Below are positions 16,643 through 26,337 of a stretch of DNA of 64,000 nucleotides, in pieces (the stretch's first letter is position 1; every line of letters starts with the position of its first letter). The stretch lies in assembly GCA_016841445.1 (NCBI GenBank), contig JAENZD010000001.1:806001-870000 (forward strand). Direction: 5' to 3'. Position numbers and translations under genes: made by a program. This DNA is from Anaerolineaceae bacterium (GTDB lineage Bacteria; Chloroflexota; Anaerolineae; Anaerolineales; Anaerolineaceae). The notes under the pieces were generated by a model. That model was given only the letters and a program-made list of their open reading frames with translations, did no database searches and was not told the DNA's origin.

Positions 16643-17374
16643 ATGAGAGTACTTGCAATCGGTGCACATCCAGATGATCTAGAATTTCGTATGGCTGGAA
16701 CACTCAGGTTATATGTAGAGCGTGGCGATGAAGTTTACATGGTGGTTTCCACAAATGGCAACATCGGTTCAACCCGGCATGAAACAAAAGCAGAAATTGG
16801 TGCAATACGCCATAAGGAGGCACAAGTTGCTGCGGACAAAATCGGTGCAAAAGAGCTGATGTGGCTTGATTATGATGATGAATTTATATTTGACACTGAG
16901 GAGACAAGGTTGCGTATGATTGACTGCGTCAGAAAGGCCCGCCCAGATGTTATGTTTGCACCTCCTTATATGAGAGATTATAACCCTGATCATGATATAA
17001 CCGGTTATCTGGCGTTTATTGCTAGAATCAATGCGGGGATTCCGCTAATAAAAACTGATTATCCGCCAACAACAAAGATACCGCCTATGTTTTTCTGGAT
17101 CCCCGGGGGTATGAGTTACACAAATTTTGCTCCGGATCATTTTGTGGATATAACAAGTGTCTGGGAGAAAAAGCTGGAGATAGCACGATGCCATCGAAGC
17201 CAATTTGAGGATTGGGGTGGAGATTTTTTTGGGTATGCGTTATCTAAGAAATTTGAAGCTGAAAATCGCTATTTTGCTTCACAATGTGGCACGCCTGGAG
17301 TGGAGTTCGTCGAAGCCTTTATGAACCAGAGAACTTTTCCAATGGTTGCTGGCGCATATAAATTTTTACCTTAA
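16643..17374 (+). CDS. PIG-L (LmbE-like) family deacetylase, copy 1
   Basis: A 243-residue zinc-dependent N-deacetylase-like protein. The signature AHPDDLEF (about residues 8-15) supplies His, Asp and Asp; the second motif, YNPDHDITGYLAF, supplies a further His. Family members remove acetyl from GlcNAc-containing conjugates (GlcNAc-PI, GlcNAc-inositol, chitobiose, acetylated aminoglycosides). A clean AAGGAG precedes the ATG. It is almost the same length as, and very similar to, the gene at 26338-27069, including the C-terminal AFMNQRTFPMVAGAYKFLP. It heads the operon with ABC genes, implying action on the imported compound inside the cell. Confidence 0.9.
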   Translation: MRVLAIGAHPDDLEFRMAGTLRLYVERGDEVYMVVSTNGNIGSTRHETKAEIGAIRHKEAQVAADKIGAKELMWLDYDDEFIFDTEETRLRMIDCVRKARPDVMFAPPYMRDYNPDHDITGYLAFIARINAGIPLIKTDYPPTTKIPPMFFWIPGGMSYTNFAPDHFVDITSVWEKKLEIARCHRSQFEDWGGDFFGYALSKKFEAENRYFASQCGTPGVEFVEAFMNQRTFPMVAGAYKFLP

Positions 17375-17440
17375 GAACATTTTCACATTAACCCTGGTTT
17401 TGAGAACAGGAGGTCCATTGAAAGATGGAAGGAAAGATTT

Positions 17441-18934
17441 ATGGCGTCAGAGATAATACTTGAATTAAAAAACGTTTCAAAAACATTTTCAGGTGTGACA
17501 GTGTTGAAAAATATTGATTTGGATATCAAGAAGGGGGAAGTCCATGCATTGCTTGGTGAAAATGGCGCTGGGAAATCAACCCTAATAAAAATTGTGAGTG
17601 GTTATCACTCAATGGATGAGGGGGGAGAACTATTGGTACATGGAAAGAAAATTGATATCAAACGACCGAAAGACTCGATAAACGCCCATATCAGCACAAT
17701 TTATCAAGAGCTAACACTTTGCCCGCATTTAACAGTTGCGGAAAACATCGCCCTTGATAAACAAGACACGTTCAAAGGGATGCTACAGCAGCAGAAAGAG
17801 TTTACAAGGCTGTCAAGGAATACGTTGAACAGTATCGACAACCCCGACATTGACACGAAATTGTTGATATCTGATTTATCGATAGCAAAAAGACAAATTG
17901 TGGAGATTGCTAAGGCTGTTGCTTCGGATGCTGAAGTGATACTGATGGATGAACCCACAGCTTCGATCTCACAAAAAGATGCTGAGGCATTAATGCACCT
18001 TGTGTTAAAGTTGAAGGAAAAGGGCGTTTCTATCATTTACATTTCTCATCGTATACACGAAATACGGCAAATTGCAGACCGTGTGACTGTTCTGAGAGAT
18101 GGTAATAAAATCGGGACTCTTAAAAAGGATGAAATGACAGATGAGCGTATCATCAACATGATGGTAGGCCGTGACTTGAAGCAGATGTATCCCAAGAAAA
18201 AAGTTGTTTTAGGTGAGACGGTTCTCTCAGTAGAAAATCTGACAACAAAGAAATTTAGAAACGTTTCATTTTCTGTACAAAGAGGTGAAATATTCGGTAT
18301 TGCAGGTTTGGTCGGAGCGGGGCGAACCGAGATATGTGACGCACTGTTTGGGAGAATGCCTATTCTTTCCGGTACGATTGAGCTTTTTGGAAAACCATAT
18401 TTGCCCAATAAACCAAAAGACTGCATTGATAAGGGGATTGCTTATATTACTGAGAACCGCAAAGAATCCGGGCTATGCCTGCCACTCAGTGTAAATGAGA
18501 ACATAAATCTTGTAAATCTACGTGAAAAAATGCGTTTAGGTATTGTAAACCAGAATCGTTTTGAGGAACTATCAGAAAAATATCGAAATACGCTTGATAT
18601 CCGAATTCAATCAATTAACATGTTAGTCAGGAAACTGTCTGGTGGGAATCAACAAAAAGTTGTGCTTGGTAAGTGGCTTGAATTTGGACCGCAGTTAATA
18701 CTATTTGATGAGCCAACAAAAGGAATCGATGTAGGAACCAAGGCAGAGATTTATCGTATTATGGGTGATTTGGTTAACCAGGGTGTTTCAATCATAATGG
18801 TTAGTTCCGAGTTGCCAGAAATCCTTGCGGTGACAGATCGAATCCTTGTCATGCGAGAAGGTGAGATGAAAGGCATATTAAACACGCACGAAGCAACCTC
18901 AGAGCGGATTATGCGCCTTGCAGCACTCAATTAA
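17441..18934 (+). CDS. Sugar ABC transporter ATP-binding protein, two ABC domains (CUT2)
   Basis: A 497-residue fused ATPase. Domain 1 has Walker A GENGAGKST, Q-loop YQELTLCPHL, the modified signature LSIAKRQIVEIAKA and Walker B VILMDEPTASIS. Domain 2 has the usual degenerate Walker A GLVGAGRTE, signature LSGGNQQKV and intact Walker B LILFDEPTKGIDV. It closely resembles the ATPase at 32636, including a shared TLC insertion after the Q-loop glutamine region. It follows the PIG-L gene by 66 bp and precedes a single permease gene by 26 bp. Confidence 0.93.
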   Translation: MASEIILELKNVSKTFSGVTVLKNIDLDIKKGEVHALLGENGAGKSTLIKIVSGYHSMDEGGELLVHGKKIDIKRPKDSINAHISTIYQELTLCPHLTVAENIALDKQDTFKGMLQQQKEFTRLSRNTLNSIDNPDIDTKLLISDLSIAKRQIVEIAKAVASDAEVILMDEPTASISQKDAEALMHLVLKLKEKGVSIIYISHRIHEIRQIADRVTVLRDGNKIGTLKKDEMTDERIINMMVGRDLKQMYPKKKVVLGETVLSVENLTTKKFRNVSFSVQRGEIFGIAGLVGAGRTEICDALFGRMPILSGTIELFGKPYLPNKPKDCIDKGIAYITENRKESGLCLPLSVNENINLVNLREKMRLGIVNQNRFEELSEKYRNTLDIRIQSINMLVRKLSGGNQQKVVLGKWLEFGPQLILFDEPTKGIDVGTKAEIYRIMGDLVNQGVSIIMVSSELPEILAVTDRILVMREGEMKGILNTHEATSERIMRLAALN

Positions 18935-18960
18935 ATTTTGTCACAAGGAAGGTTACCTCA

Positions 18961-19926
18961 ATGTCAATAACCCTTTGGAATAAAATAAAGAAAAAAATTC
19001 TAGACTTACGAACGTTGATTATATTGATCTTTATTTGTGTCTTGTTTGCGGTTCTTAAAGATACTTTTTATAATCCTATCAATCTTATTAACATACTGAA
19101 GAGATCAATCTATATCGCTGTTGCCGCATTTTCAACAACGCTGATGTTAACCCAGGGGAATCTTGATATATCGGTTGGGGGAACAGCAGCATTGGTAGGA
19201 ACGATCCTTGCAATAATTTTAAAAGCGAATGTACCATTACCTCTTGCGATATTGGTTGGGTTATTAAGCGGTGCACTGGCTGGGTTGATTGTAGGAATCA
19301 TCTCCATAAAAGGTAAAACTGAAACATTCTTGGTCGCAATTGCAATGAAGTACGTTTATGTAGGGATTGCTTATTTGATAACTCGAGGGACACCGATACC
19401 CATAAACAATAAAACATTTCTTAATGTTTTTGGCACCGGCGAAGTATTCGGGTTTTTGCCAATGCCAATTTTCATACTTATAGCTGCTTTTCTTCTTATC
19501 TGGTTTTTATATAAAAAGACTAAATATGGTTATTATCTCCGGGCTATTGGCAGCAATATTGAGGCTGCAATTGTTGCAGGCATAAATACAGATAGGATCA
19601 AGATAATAACTTTTGTTATCAATGGAACGTTTGCAGCCATTGCCGGATTGAACCTGGCGGGAATATTTGCCTTTGGTTCTCCTAGCGTTGCTTCTGATCT
19701 GGCGTTGGATGCCATCGCCGCTGTTGTTTTAGGTGGATCAGCTGTAAGTGGTGGCAAGGGGAATATTTGGGGAACCGTCGTCGGCGTACTTATTATGGGT
19801 GTGATTAACAATGGGCTCCAACTATTAGGCGCTCAATATGATATTCAATCCATTATAAAAGGTGCGATTATTGTCATAGCCATTCTGCTCGACAGTTGGG
19901 TCAGTAGAACTGAATATGCTAAATAG
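18961..19926 (+). CDS. Sugar ABC transporter permease (CUT2)
   Basis: A 321-residue RbsC-like permease with roughly ten hydrophobic segments; the conserved TTLMLTQGNLDISVGGTAAL and VVLGGSAVSGGKGNIWGT regions are present. It is the only permease gene in this operon, so it probably acts as a homodimer, in contrast to the two-permease transporter at 10822-13009. Its closest relative in the window is the permease at 34176. Confidence 0.92.
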   Translation: MSITLWNKIKKKILDLRTLIILIFICVLFAVLKDTFYNPINLINILKRSIYIAVAAFSTTLMLTQGNLDISVGGTAALVGTILAIILKANVPLPLAILVGLLSGALAGLIVGIISIKGKTETFLVAIAMKYVYVGIAYLITRGTPIPINNKTFLNVFGTGEVFGFLPMPIFILIAAFLLIWFLYKKTKYGYYLRAIGSNIEAAIVAGINTDRIKIITFVINGTFAAIAGLNLAGIFAFGSPSVASDLALDAIAAVVLGGSAVSGGKGNIWGTVVGVLIMGVINNGLQLLGAQYDIQSIIKGAIIVIAILLDSWVSRTEYAK

Positions 19927-20107
19927 AGAAATTGCCTTCTTCGGGGTATGAGGATTGGATAAAGTAATCAGTGGAACCACCAGTTCGGCTAGAGAAAGGA
20001 ATTAACATACTGTCACGAAACCGTAAAATGGATAATTTTGAAGGAGTTGTATATTGTTAAATTGCCCCAGAGAATGTGGCATAAGAATCAAGAAAAGGAA
20101 AAAGGAA

Positions 20108-21352
20108 ATGAAAAAATTCATCATATTAACCATACTTATCGCACTTTTAGTGGGATGTGCAAAGGTGCCTGTAACCACAGAGGATCAAACCACAGAGGAT
20201 CAAGCCACAGAAGAAGTGGCGGTCGAAGTGGAAGCGGATGTGGAAGCTGATATGGACGAAACCGAAGCAGTTGAGGTGGTTCCAGAGCATTCCAACTTGG
20301 CTGAATTCACCTATGTGAAACAGCCTGGCGAAGAATTTGATATCAATGTGGATTATTTCGAAACCGTAGGCATTGAGTCTGATCTCCAAATTGCATCTAC
20401 AGGTGGCTGGGTGAAGGTTGATGGCTCACCGCAGGCTTTCCCTGAGCCCAATGAGACTTATACTATCGGCGTTGCAATGTACTTCACTTTTGACGAAGTA
20501 GCTGGAGCGATTCTTGATGCAGTCAAAGATGCTGCTGTTCAGATGGGCGTAAAACTAGTAATTCATGATGCCAACAACGATCAAACTGCACAGAATGAAG
20601 CTTTGGAAAACTGGTTGCTCCAGGGTGTAGATGGCGTTATTGTGTATCCAGCAGATTTCCACACAGTTGCCCCTGCAATTGCCGCATTAAGAGAGGCTGG
20701 AATTCCTGTTATTGCTGGAAATCCTCCGATGACTGGTGAGGTTGATTCCATGAATTTCCTTAACCACTACGATATCGGTTGGATGTCAGGTGTACAGCTT
20801 GCAGAAGCGTTAATGGAGAAAAAAGGGGAAGTATCCGGGAAGGTACTTTATGGGACCCTCCCAATATTTCATCCGAATGCTGTTGGTCGTGTGGCTGGAT
20901 TCAAGGATGCCATGGATTCATATGGTGGTGATATTGAGTACATCGAGGTGCAGAGCTTGAAGCAGGAAGAAGCATATACAAAATTCCAGGACGCGTTGAT
21001 TTCTAATCCAGACACAGACGTTGCATGGGCGGTTATGAGTGCAACCATGCTGGGGATTAATGCAGCGGTGAAAGATACTGGCATGGAAGTGTTGATTGGT
21101 GGCGTTGACAATGATAGGCCGATCCTTGCGGGTATTGCGAACGGTGATATCGTCGGCACAATTGCCTATAGTGGATTTGAGAGTGGATCCTGGACATTGG
21201 TTCAGATGGTCAACCTGCTCAATGGCGTAGATATTCCTGGTGTACTTGGGCGTCCGATCAATGCTGTTGACGCTGACAATGTAGCGGAAATGTTCTCGTA
21301 CTACTACAAGGGAGAGACGCTCGAAGAATATATGGGTACCATAGAAGATTAA
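20108..21352 (+). CDS. Sugar ABC transporter substrate-binding lipoprotein with N-terminal extension
   Basis: Start set at the ATG at 20108, which gives a proper lipoprotein signal (MKKFIILTILIALLVGC, lipid Cys17); upstream in-frame codons from a TTG at 20054 would spoil it. The 414-residue protein then has an acidic linker with the repeat TTEDQ and EVEAD units, an extra segment of about 60 residues (LAEFTYVKQPGEEFDINVDYF), and only then the type I binding fold beginning YTIGVAMYFTFDEVAGAILD. The same extra segment is found in the protein at 35317. It is the sugar receptor of the transporter encoded upstream. Confidence 0.9.
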   Translation: MKKFIILTILIALLVGCAKVPVTTEDQTTEDQATEEVAVEVEADVEADMDETEAVEVVPEHSNLAEFTYVKQPGEEFDINVDYFETVGIESDLQIASTGGWVKVDGSPQAFPEPNETYTIGVAMYFTFDEVAGAILDAVKDAAVQMGVKLVIHDANNDQTAQNEALENWLLQGVDGVIVYPADFHTVAPAIAALREAGIPVIAGNPPMTGEVDSMNFLNHYDIGWMSGVQLAEALMEKKGEVSGKVLYGTLPIFHPNAVGRVAGFKDAMDSYGGDIEYIEVQSLKQEEAYTKFQDALISNPDTDVAWAVMSATMLGINAAVKDTGMEVLIGGVDNDRPILAGIANGDIVGTIAYSGFESGSWTLVQMVNLLNGVDIPGVLGRPINAVDADNVAEMFSYYYKGETLEEYMGTIED

Positions 21353-21420
21353 TTTTGTGCTGATTCTTTGTTAACGTTTACTCGTTGGTTCAAAAGAAGC
21401 GCAAAGAATCACAGTTAATA

Positions 21421-21469
21421 AAAAGGCTGATAATCCATAATGTTTTGTACTTGTATTGTCAGCCTTTTT
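21421..21469 (+). terminator. Terminator after the second ABC transporter operon
   Basis: AAAAGGCTGA (21421-21430) pairs with TCAGCCTTTT (21459-21468), followed by more T residues. The long loop (28 nt) makes it weaker than the others, but the position 66 nt after the operon end supports the role. Confidence 0.72.
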
Positions 21470-21682
21470 CATTATAGTTAGATTATGAGCATCTTGCGTA
21501 TGATTTGGAAAAAATATTGAAATTATCGACTCTCGGCATTCATAAAGTAGATGGATCTGGCGCAATAACAGATACAGTCATCAGTTTGAATAATAAATCC
21601 CCAGTTGAAAACATTTCAACGCCGAATTAATTCACTGGTTGTCGAGTTCTGGTTAATATCATAACAATAACGGACAAATCTA

Positions 21683-22615
21683 ATGGTAAATATATTACAC
21701 ATTATTGAAGTCTTAGCACCTCTTTCATTTCTAATAATATTGGGATTTATTATTAATAAAGGCAACTTAATAACAAAAAATACAACGATTAAAATGAATA
21801 AGGTTGTCTTTAGTATTTTTCTCCCCACTTTAATTTTTTATAATCTTTATACTGCAAAAATCCAGCAAATTTTTAATTGGACTGTGATTATTTTTGCTGG
21901 AGTATTTACAATTGTTGTTTTTTTATTTTCCCTAATAATTATTCCGTTAATTGAAAACGAAAATTCAAAGAGAAGCGTTCTAATTCACTGCGTTTTTCGT
22001 GGAAATATCGTTTTATTAGGTTTACCCATTGTCACTGAACTGTATGGTTTTGAAGGCACTGCATTGGTGACGCTTATCATTTCTGTCGTCACCCCTTTAT
22101 ATAACGTACTTGCAGTTTTATGTTTCGAAATATTTAACAAAAGTGAATTCAACTTGAAAAGGGCATCTATTAATATATTTAAAAACCCGCTAATTATTGC
22201 TTCTATCCTGGGACTGGTCGCACTGTTCATTGATCTTCAACTACCCTATATTGTTGAGAAATTTTTATCGGATATTGCCAGGACTGCTTCTCCATTAGCA
22301 TTAATTTTGCTTGGTGGGTACTTCGAGATCAGGCATAGTGAATTCCGGCTCATAGTTATTGGTTTAATTGGACGGCTAGTGCTTGTTCCCTTATTGTGCA
22401 TTGTTGGATCGATCTTGATGGGTTTCAAAGGAGTAGAACTTATTTCCCTCCTTGTATTAAGTTGTACGCCTACCGCAGTGTCCACATTTGCGATGACATC
22501 TGAACTGGAAGGGGATACATCACTGGCATCCGATTTATATATTTATAGTACTATCGCGTCAGCAATTACTATTCCGGGATGGATATTTCTTGCTCAAAGT
22601 TTTGGATTTTTCTAA
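21683..22615 (+). CDS. AEC-family transporter (auxin efflux carrier type)
   Basis: A 310-residue protein with about ten hydrophobic segments, beginning IIEVLAPLSFLIILGFIINKG and showing the family pattern LPTLIFYNLY and the C-terminal half with LALILLGGYFE and SCTPTAVSTFAMTSE. Bacterial members move small carboxylic acids such as malate or malonate. Codon use is more AT-rich than neighbours and the ribosome-binding site is weak. It lies beside the hydroxy-acid dehydratase operon (22901-26099, opposite strand), consistent with organic acid transport, but could equally serve the sugar operon upstream. Confidence 0.85.
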   Translation: MVNILHIIEVLAPLSFLIILGFIINKGNLITKNTTIKMNKVVFSIFLPTLIFYNLYTAKIQQIFNWTVIIFAGVFTIVVFLFSLIIIPLIENENSKRSVLIHCVFRGNIVLLGLPIVTELYGFEGTALVTLIISVVTPLYNVLAVLCFEIFNKSEFNLKRASINIFKNPLIIASILGLVALFIDLQLPYIVEKFLSDIARTASPLALILLGGYFEIRHSEFRLIVIGLIGRLVLVPLLCIVGSILMGFKGVELISLLVLSCTPTAVSTFAMTSELEGDTSLASDLYIYSTIASAITIPGWIFLAQSFGFF

Positions 22616-22900
22616 ATGATGATTGTAATACTTGATGATCTGAGTTAAATTTGGGAGCTCATATATTTTAGGATTGCAGGTATTTATTAAAATATGGAAC
22701 AAGCAGAGAGATTTCCTTCGACCTGCAAATATCATCAATTAGGGATATACCTTATTCACCAGGCAATTAGTTTCACAATAGATAGGATAAATGAGGGATT
22801 TCCGAGAATCATTTGCATAAAAAAAGTTAAAATCAAACAAAGATTTGTTTTTGTTGAGTATCATAATATGAGAATAATACTGGAAATGCAAATAAGATTC

Positions 22901-23524
22901 TTAATTTAACCGTGTATATTTAAAATCTTCCGATATTCCTAAAGCTTTGTATGCTGAATCTAATCGTGAATGTACCTGTTCGTCTAGATTTTCAAATAAT
23001 TTGTTTCCATAGGAATCGATATCAACGACGAATGGCCCCAGCTCATTTAAAAATAGTTTCCAAGGTGCTTCGATAGATCCCATCTCAGAAAACAGATGAA
23101 CCCCTTCAACCTTTATGCTAGAGACCCAGAGGTTAGGGCTAACCGAACGAGGAGATAGATGCACGCAGCCTGACTCACTCATTGCTTTTACAGTCTGCTC
23201 TCCCATAGTGGTTTTACCTATAATAATTTTTAGTCCCCATTCCTTAACTGTGCGAGCCCCCCATTTCTCGAACCTAATGCTGGATGTAGGCATGAAGGAG
23301 ATTAAATCAAAGTTTTCTTCGGTTTCTAAAATGATTGGTCCAGTGTGAATAAGGATTTCATACTGAAGCAAATCTTTAGGCAGAACTATTCCTTCATCGA
23401 AAACGGCTCGTTGTAATTTTGAACGACAAGTAAATGCTTTTCCAGATATGAAAACAATATCACCGACGAGAAGTTTCTTAATTTCCTCTTCGCTAATTGG
23501 AGAATTGAGCCTATAAATTTTCAT
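22901..23524 (-). CDS. Fumarate hydratase / tartrate dehydratase beta subunit (class I, C-terminal)
   Basis: Start placed at the ATG at 23524 (207 residues), preceded by GGAGG inside the end of the alpha-subunit gene. The sequence matches the C-terminal domain of iron-sulfur class I hydro-lyases: ISGKAFTCRSKLQRAVFDEG, LIHTGPI and PTSSIRFEKWG, followed by KGEMG-like and VDIDSYGNKLFE regions. With the alpha subunit it would form a heteromeric dehydratase that adds or removes water from fumarate, tartrate, mesaconate or a similar acid. It ends the four-gene minus-strand operon. Confidence 0.88.
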   Translation of the reverse strand: MKIYRLNSPISEEEIKKLLVGDIVFISGKAFTCRSKLQRAVFDEGIVLPKDLLQYEILIHTGPIILETEENFDLISFMPTSSIRFEKWGARTVKEWGLKIIIGKTTMGEQTVKAMSESGCVHLSPRSVSPNLWVSSIKVEGVHLFSEMGSIEAPWKLFLNELGPFVVDIDSYGNKLFENLDEQVHSRLDSAYKALGISEDFKYTRLN

Positions 23525-23526
23525 AA

Positions 23527-24444
23527 TTAACGCCCTCCGAACCAATCAGGATCTTTCATATATTCCATTTTGCTACCTTCAGTGATGAGATATGTTCCAC
23601 GTCGGGAGATAAAGCAGTTGCTGCTGATCGCCACAGCAATACCGGCAATATGTGTATAAGAATATTCGATATTCACACTTAATACTGAGGTATTACCACC
23701 TGCTGCCATAATTCCGATTCCCAGAGAATTTATTGCATCAAACAAATCCTCTTCGAGCTGTCGAAATTCTTTTTCTGGATGATGGGTTCCGATCAAGCGA
23801 AGGCAAGCGGCCTCTTTGGCCAAATCAGCTGCGATATTTGCGGTTCCACCAATGCCAACGCCGAGAATAGATGGTGGGCAAATCGCGCCTGCGTACGTTG
23901 CTGCGACATATGAATCAATGATAAATTTCTTGATTCCCATTGTGCCATCCGCAAATGCTACCATTCGAGATCGTGTACCGCCAAAAACCTCTGAGCCACC
24001 ACCCTTTGCAACATAAGTGACCTGCAAATGGGTTCCTGGAACAAATTTATAAGTGAACCAGGGGATATTTACGCCAATGTTATTACCCGGATCATAACCA
24101 CTTAGCGGATGTTTCATTGTTCGTCTCAGATAGCCCTGTTCAGTTGCGCTAATAACTGCCTTTCGGGTTGTTTCTTCTAGCGCGAGTATCCCACCCTCGA
24201 TTGATGCATTATTACCAATTTTAAAATAAAATAAAGGCCACCCAGTATCAGTGCAGGCGGGTAGCGCTTTCTCCCGAGATATTACTAAACTCTTGATTGT
24301 GTCTTCCAGGCCAAGAATTGATGATTCGTTTATTTCAGCATCACGTGCAGCGGTGAGAGCTTGAATTACATCATCACTTATATGTGTTGAACCTTTAATG
24401 ATCGCACTTAAGACCGCATCATAAATGACCTTTTGTTTTAGCAT
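23527..24444 (-). CDS. Fumarate hydratase / tartrate dehydratase alpha subunit (class I, N-terminal)
   Basis: A 305-residue iron-sulfur hydro-lyase subunit. The three cysteines expected to hold the [4Fe-4S] cluster are visible: Cys64 (LPACTDTGW), Cys189 (GAICPPSILG) and Cys277 (SSNCFISRRG). GGGSEVFGGTRSRMVAF is the typical central motif. The two-gene arrangement (alpha then beta, 2 bp apart) is that of TtdAB-like and archaeal-type fumarases. Its companions DUF4387 and AtuA-family proteins argue for a dedicated hydroxy-acid pathway rather than the citric acid cycle. Confidence 0.9.
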   Translation of the reverse strand: MLKQKVIYDAVLSAIIKGSTHISDDVIQALTAARDAEINESSILGLEDTIKSLVISREKALPACTDTGWPLFYFKIGNNASIEGGILALEETTRKAVISATEQGYLRRTMKHPLSGYDPGNNIGVNIPWFTYKFVPGTHLQVTYVAKGGGSEVFGGTRSRMVAFADGTMGIKKFIIDSYVAATYAGAICPPSILGVGIGGTANIAADLAKEAACLRLIGTHHPEKEFRQLEEDLFDAINSLGIGIMAAGGNTSVLSVNIEYSYTHIAGIAVAISSNCFISRRGTYLITEGSKMEYMKDPDWFGGR

Positions 24445-24454
24445 GGGTTTTTCC

Positions 24455-24766
24455 TCATAGAATTAATATATTAGCTATTTTTAAGTGCTTCTGACAGCCG
24501 TAAATATCATCATCTTCAATATCTCCGCTAACATTTGTCCTCGGAATCGTAATTTTTATGGCGTTGACAATTTCATAAGGAATGATTGATACATCCTGTC
24601 CATCCACATTGTACAATTGCGCGATTATGGTTTCATCCAAAGCATGAGAATCGAGAACTGTTTTTAAATCTTCATGATTATCAAACATGATATCAAAAGT
24701 AATAAATAAAGGACCTGCGTTCTTCGACCGCAAGATTTGGGCGATTTCAATTAGTTTTCTTGCCAT
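24455..24766 (-). CDS. DUF4387-family protein
   Basis: I set the start at the ATG at 24766 (103 residues; GGAG about nine nt upstream), giving MARKLIEIAQILRSKNAGP, the usual beginning of this family. The body contains the conserved FDIMFDN and the closing DIYGCQKHLKIANI segments. DUF4387 proteins are regularly encoded beside AtuA/DUF1446 proteins, sometimes fused, but their function is not established. The gene overlaps the upstream AtuA gene by 20 bp and lies 10 bp before the alpha subunit gene, so the four are co-translated. Confidence 0.85.
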   Translation of the reverse strand: MARKLIEIAQILRSKNAGPLFITFDIMFDNHEDLKTVLDSHALDETIIAQLYNVDGQDVSIIPYEIVNAIKITIPRTNVSGDIEDDDIYGCQKHLKIANILIL

Positions 24767-26099
24767 TTTTATATTCTCCATAAACAATATTCGCACATTC
24801 CATCAGGTTATCCACTTCGCATAAATGATAAAGGCTGAATACGAATACTGGTCCTAATTTAAAATCTGAAGGGGAAAACGGAAACGCCAAATTACCGGAG
24901 GTCGATTTTCGTCCCTGATAATCGTAATGCAGCATGCTTGATCGGGCAAGAGCACAGACTGTTGCAGACATCTCTTCAGTTTTTCCAATTGACTCCAGAA
25001 CTATTCCGAGATTTCCCTCACAACCACAGGAAATGTCATTAGCGGTTACACCAAAGCTTCTGAGTTTGATAATATAATCTGAAGATGGAATATCATTGAG
25101 ATTCTCTGATAGAAACTGTTTCACGCCTGTCAATATTTCATCTAGATGAAGTATGGTATTGTGATCGTTAATCCCAGCGATTGCGATGGTACGGTATCCT
25201 GCAAGTTGTGTACCTTCTAGTTTAATAGTTTTTTGTGGTGTTGGCTTGAAAACACTTCCTTGTACACAAACACTGCGCGGGGAGATTTGATCGTAATGAC
25301 AATTTTCTAAATCAATCATACCGTTAGGCTCGTAAATTAGGTATGGGTTTGCCTGTTCATACATCGTATGAGCGGCAACTCGTGGAATTGTACACCTTCG
25401 GATTGGATTCATTGGTGTTAGTGTGAAGTACTGATCTTCTATCTCACCCATCATTACATCTGATGCGCTTGCCGGGTCACAGCACATACTGCCACACTCC
25501 ATAATTTTTGCCATATGAAATGCAAGGCCGGGATCATACCCGGCTCGGATAGCTGGAGCTGCATATATTGCAGTATCACATAACCTACCACAAACCACAA
25601 CATCAGCTCCGCCGTCCAAAGCCTCGATAACTGGTTCGATTGAGTTCTGAGCTACAATTCGATTGCTGTTCTGAATTGATTCTTGGGTTGCCTCTAACCG
25701 TCCCATTGGTAAAATTTTTCCCTGAGAATATTTATCAAGTACATATTCCGTTGATACATCCGCATAGATGATTGCGATTTTAAAGTTGAGCATATTCTCC
25801 AGGGCGATTTGGTCAATTATCTTACATAACCAGGTAACATGAGGTTTCGCGCCTGAACCACCAGCTGAGCCGATAATGAATGGTATCTTTTTTCTAACTG
25901 CGACTGGAAGCGATAAAGTAAGATCACGCTTAACCGCCTCTGAATCTGTGAAAGAGTGACCACTTCCTAAATAATGGGGGCCTGGATCAGTAGAACCCGC
26001 ATCAACTCCGATCACATCAGGATTTTGTAAAAATGCATTATTTAATGCTTCTTCTGAATATCCATATCCAAGCATCCCGTTAAGTGCAATAATTTTCAA
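24747..26099 (-). CDS. AtuA-family (DUF1446) protein
   Basis: A 450-residue protein with the typical opening MKIIALNGMLGYGYSEEAL, the motif GVDAGSTDPGPHYLGSG and the later VVVCGRLCDTAIYAAPAI segment. The family is named for acyclic terpene utilisation but is widespread, usually paired with DUF4387, in organic-acid catabolic operons; the chemistry is not settled. It is the first gene of the minus-strand operon with DUF4387 and the dehydratase subunits, about 240 bp downstream of the PIG-L gene at 26338. Confidence 0.88.
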   Translation of the reverse strand: MKIIALNGMLGYGYSEEALNNAFLQNPDVIGVDAGSTDPGPHYLGSGHSFTDSEAVKRDLTLSLPVAVRKKIPFIIGSAGGSGAKPHVTWLCKIIDQIALENMLNFKIAIIYADVSTEYVLDKYSQGKILPMGRLEATQESIQNSNRIVAQNSIEPVIEALDGGADVVVCGRLCDTAIYAAPAIRAGYDPGLAFHMAKIMECGSMCCDPASASDVMMGEIEDQYFTLTPMNPIRRCTIPRVAAHTMYEQANPYLIYEPNGMIDLENCHYDQISPRSVCVQGSVFKPTPQKTIKLEGTQLAGYRTIAIAGINDHNTILHLDEILTGVKQFLSENLNDIPSSDYIIKLRSFGVTANDISCGCEGNLGIVLESIGKTEEMSATVCALARSSMLHYDYQGRKSTSGNLAFPFSPSDFKLGPVFVFSLYHLCEVDNLMECANIVYGEYKNGKKTN

Positions 26100-26282
26100 T
26101 ATTTCAACTCACTTTCTGCAATTCGTATCACTAAAACCTGAGGGAAAAAATCACTTAAGAATTATTACTCAATTTTAATTTAGCTTTATGTTTATTTGAT
26201 TTCCTATTTCATCGAACCTTGAAAATATTACTTTCTTGTATTGACTCATTTCGTTGAGAGTTTAGTTATCTTGGAAGCACAC

Positions 26283-26316
26283 AAAGAAGTGGGTTTTGTT
26301 CAGACCCACATCTTTG
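26283..26316. terminator. Hairpin between PIG-L gene and AtuA operon
   Basis: AAAGAAGTGGGT pairs with ACCCACATCTTT with one internal mismatch around a short loop. It lies 22 nt downstream of the minus-strand PIG-L stop codon. The T run is poor, so termination may be partial. Confidence 0.5.
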
Positions 26317-26337
26317 CTGTAATTATTAGGCGTCTTC

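Noticed and set aside
22694-22909. 71-residue frame after the AEC transporter
   Set aside because: Weak start, no recognisable motif, and it overlaps the end of the dehydratase beta gene on the other strand.
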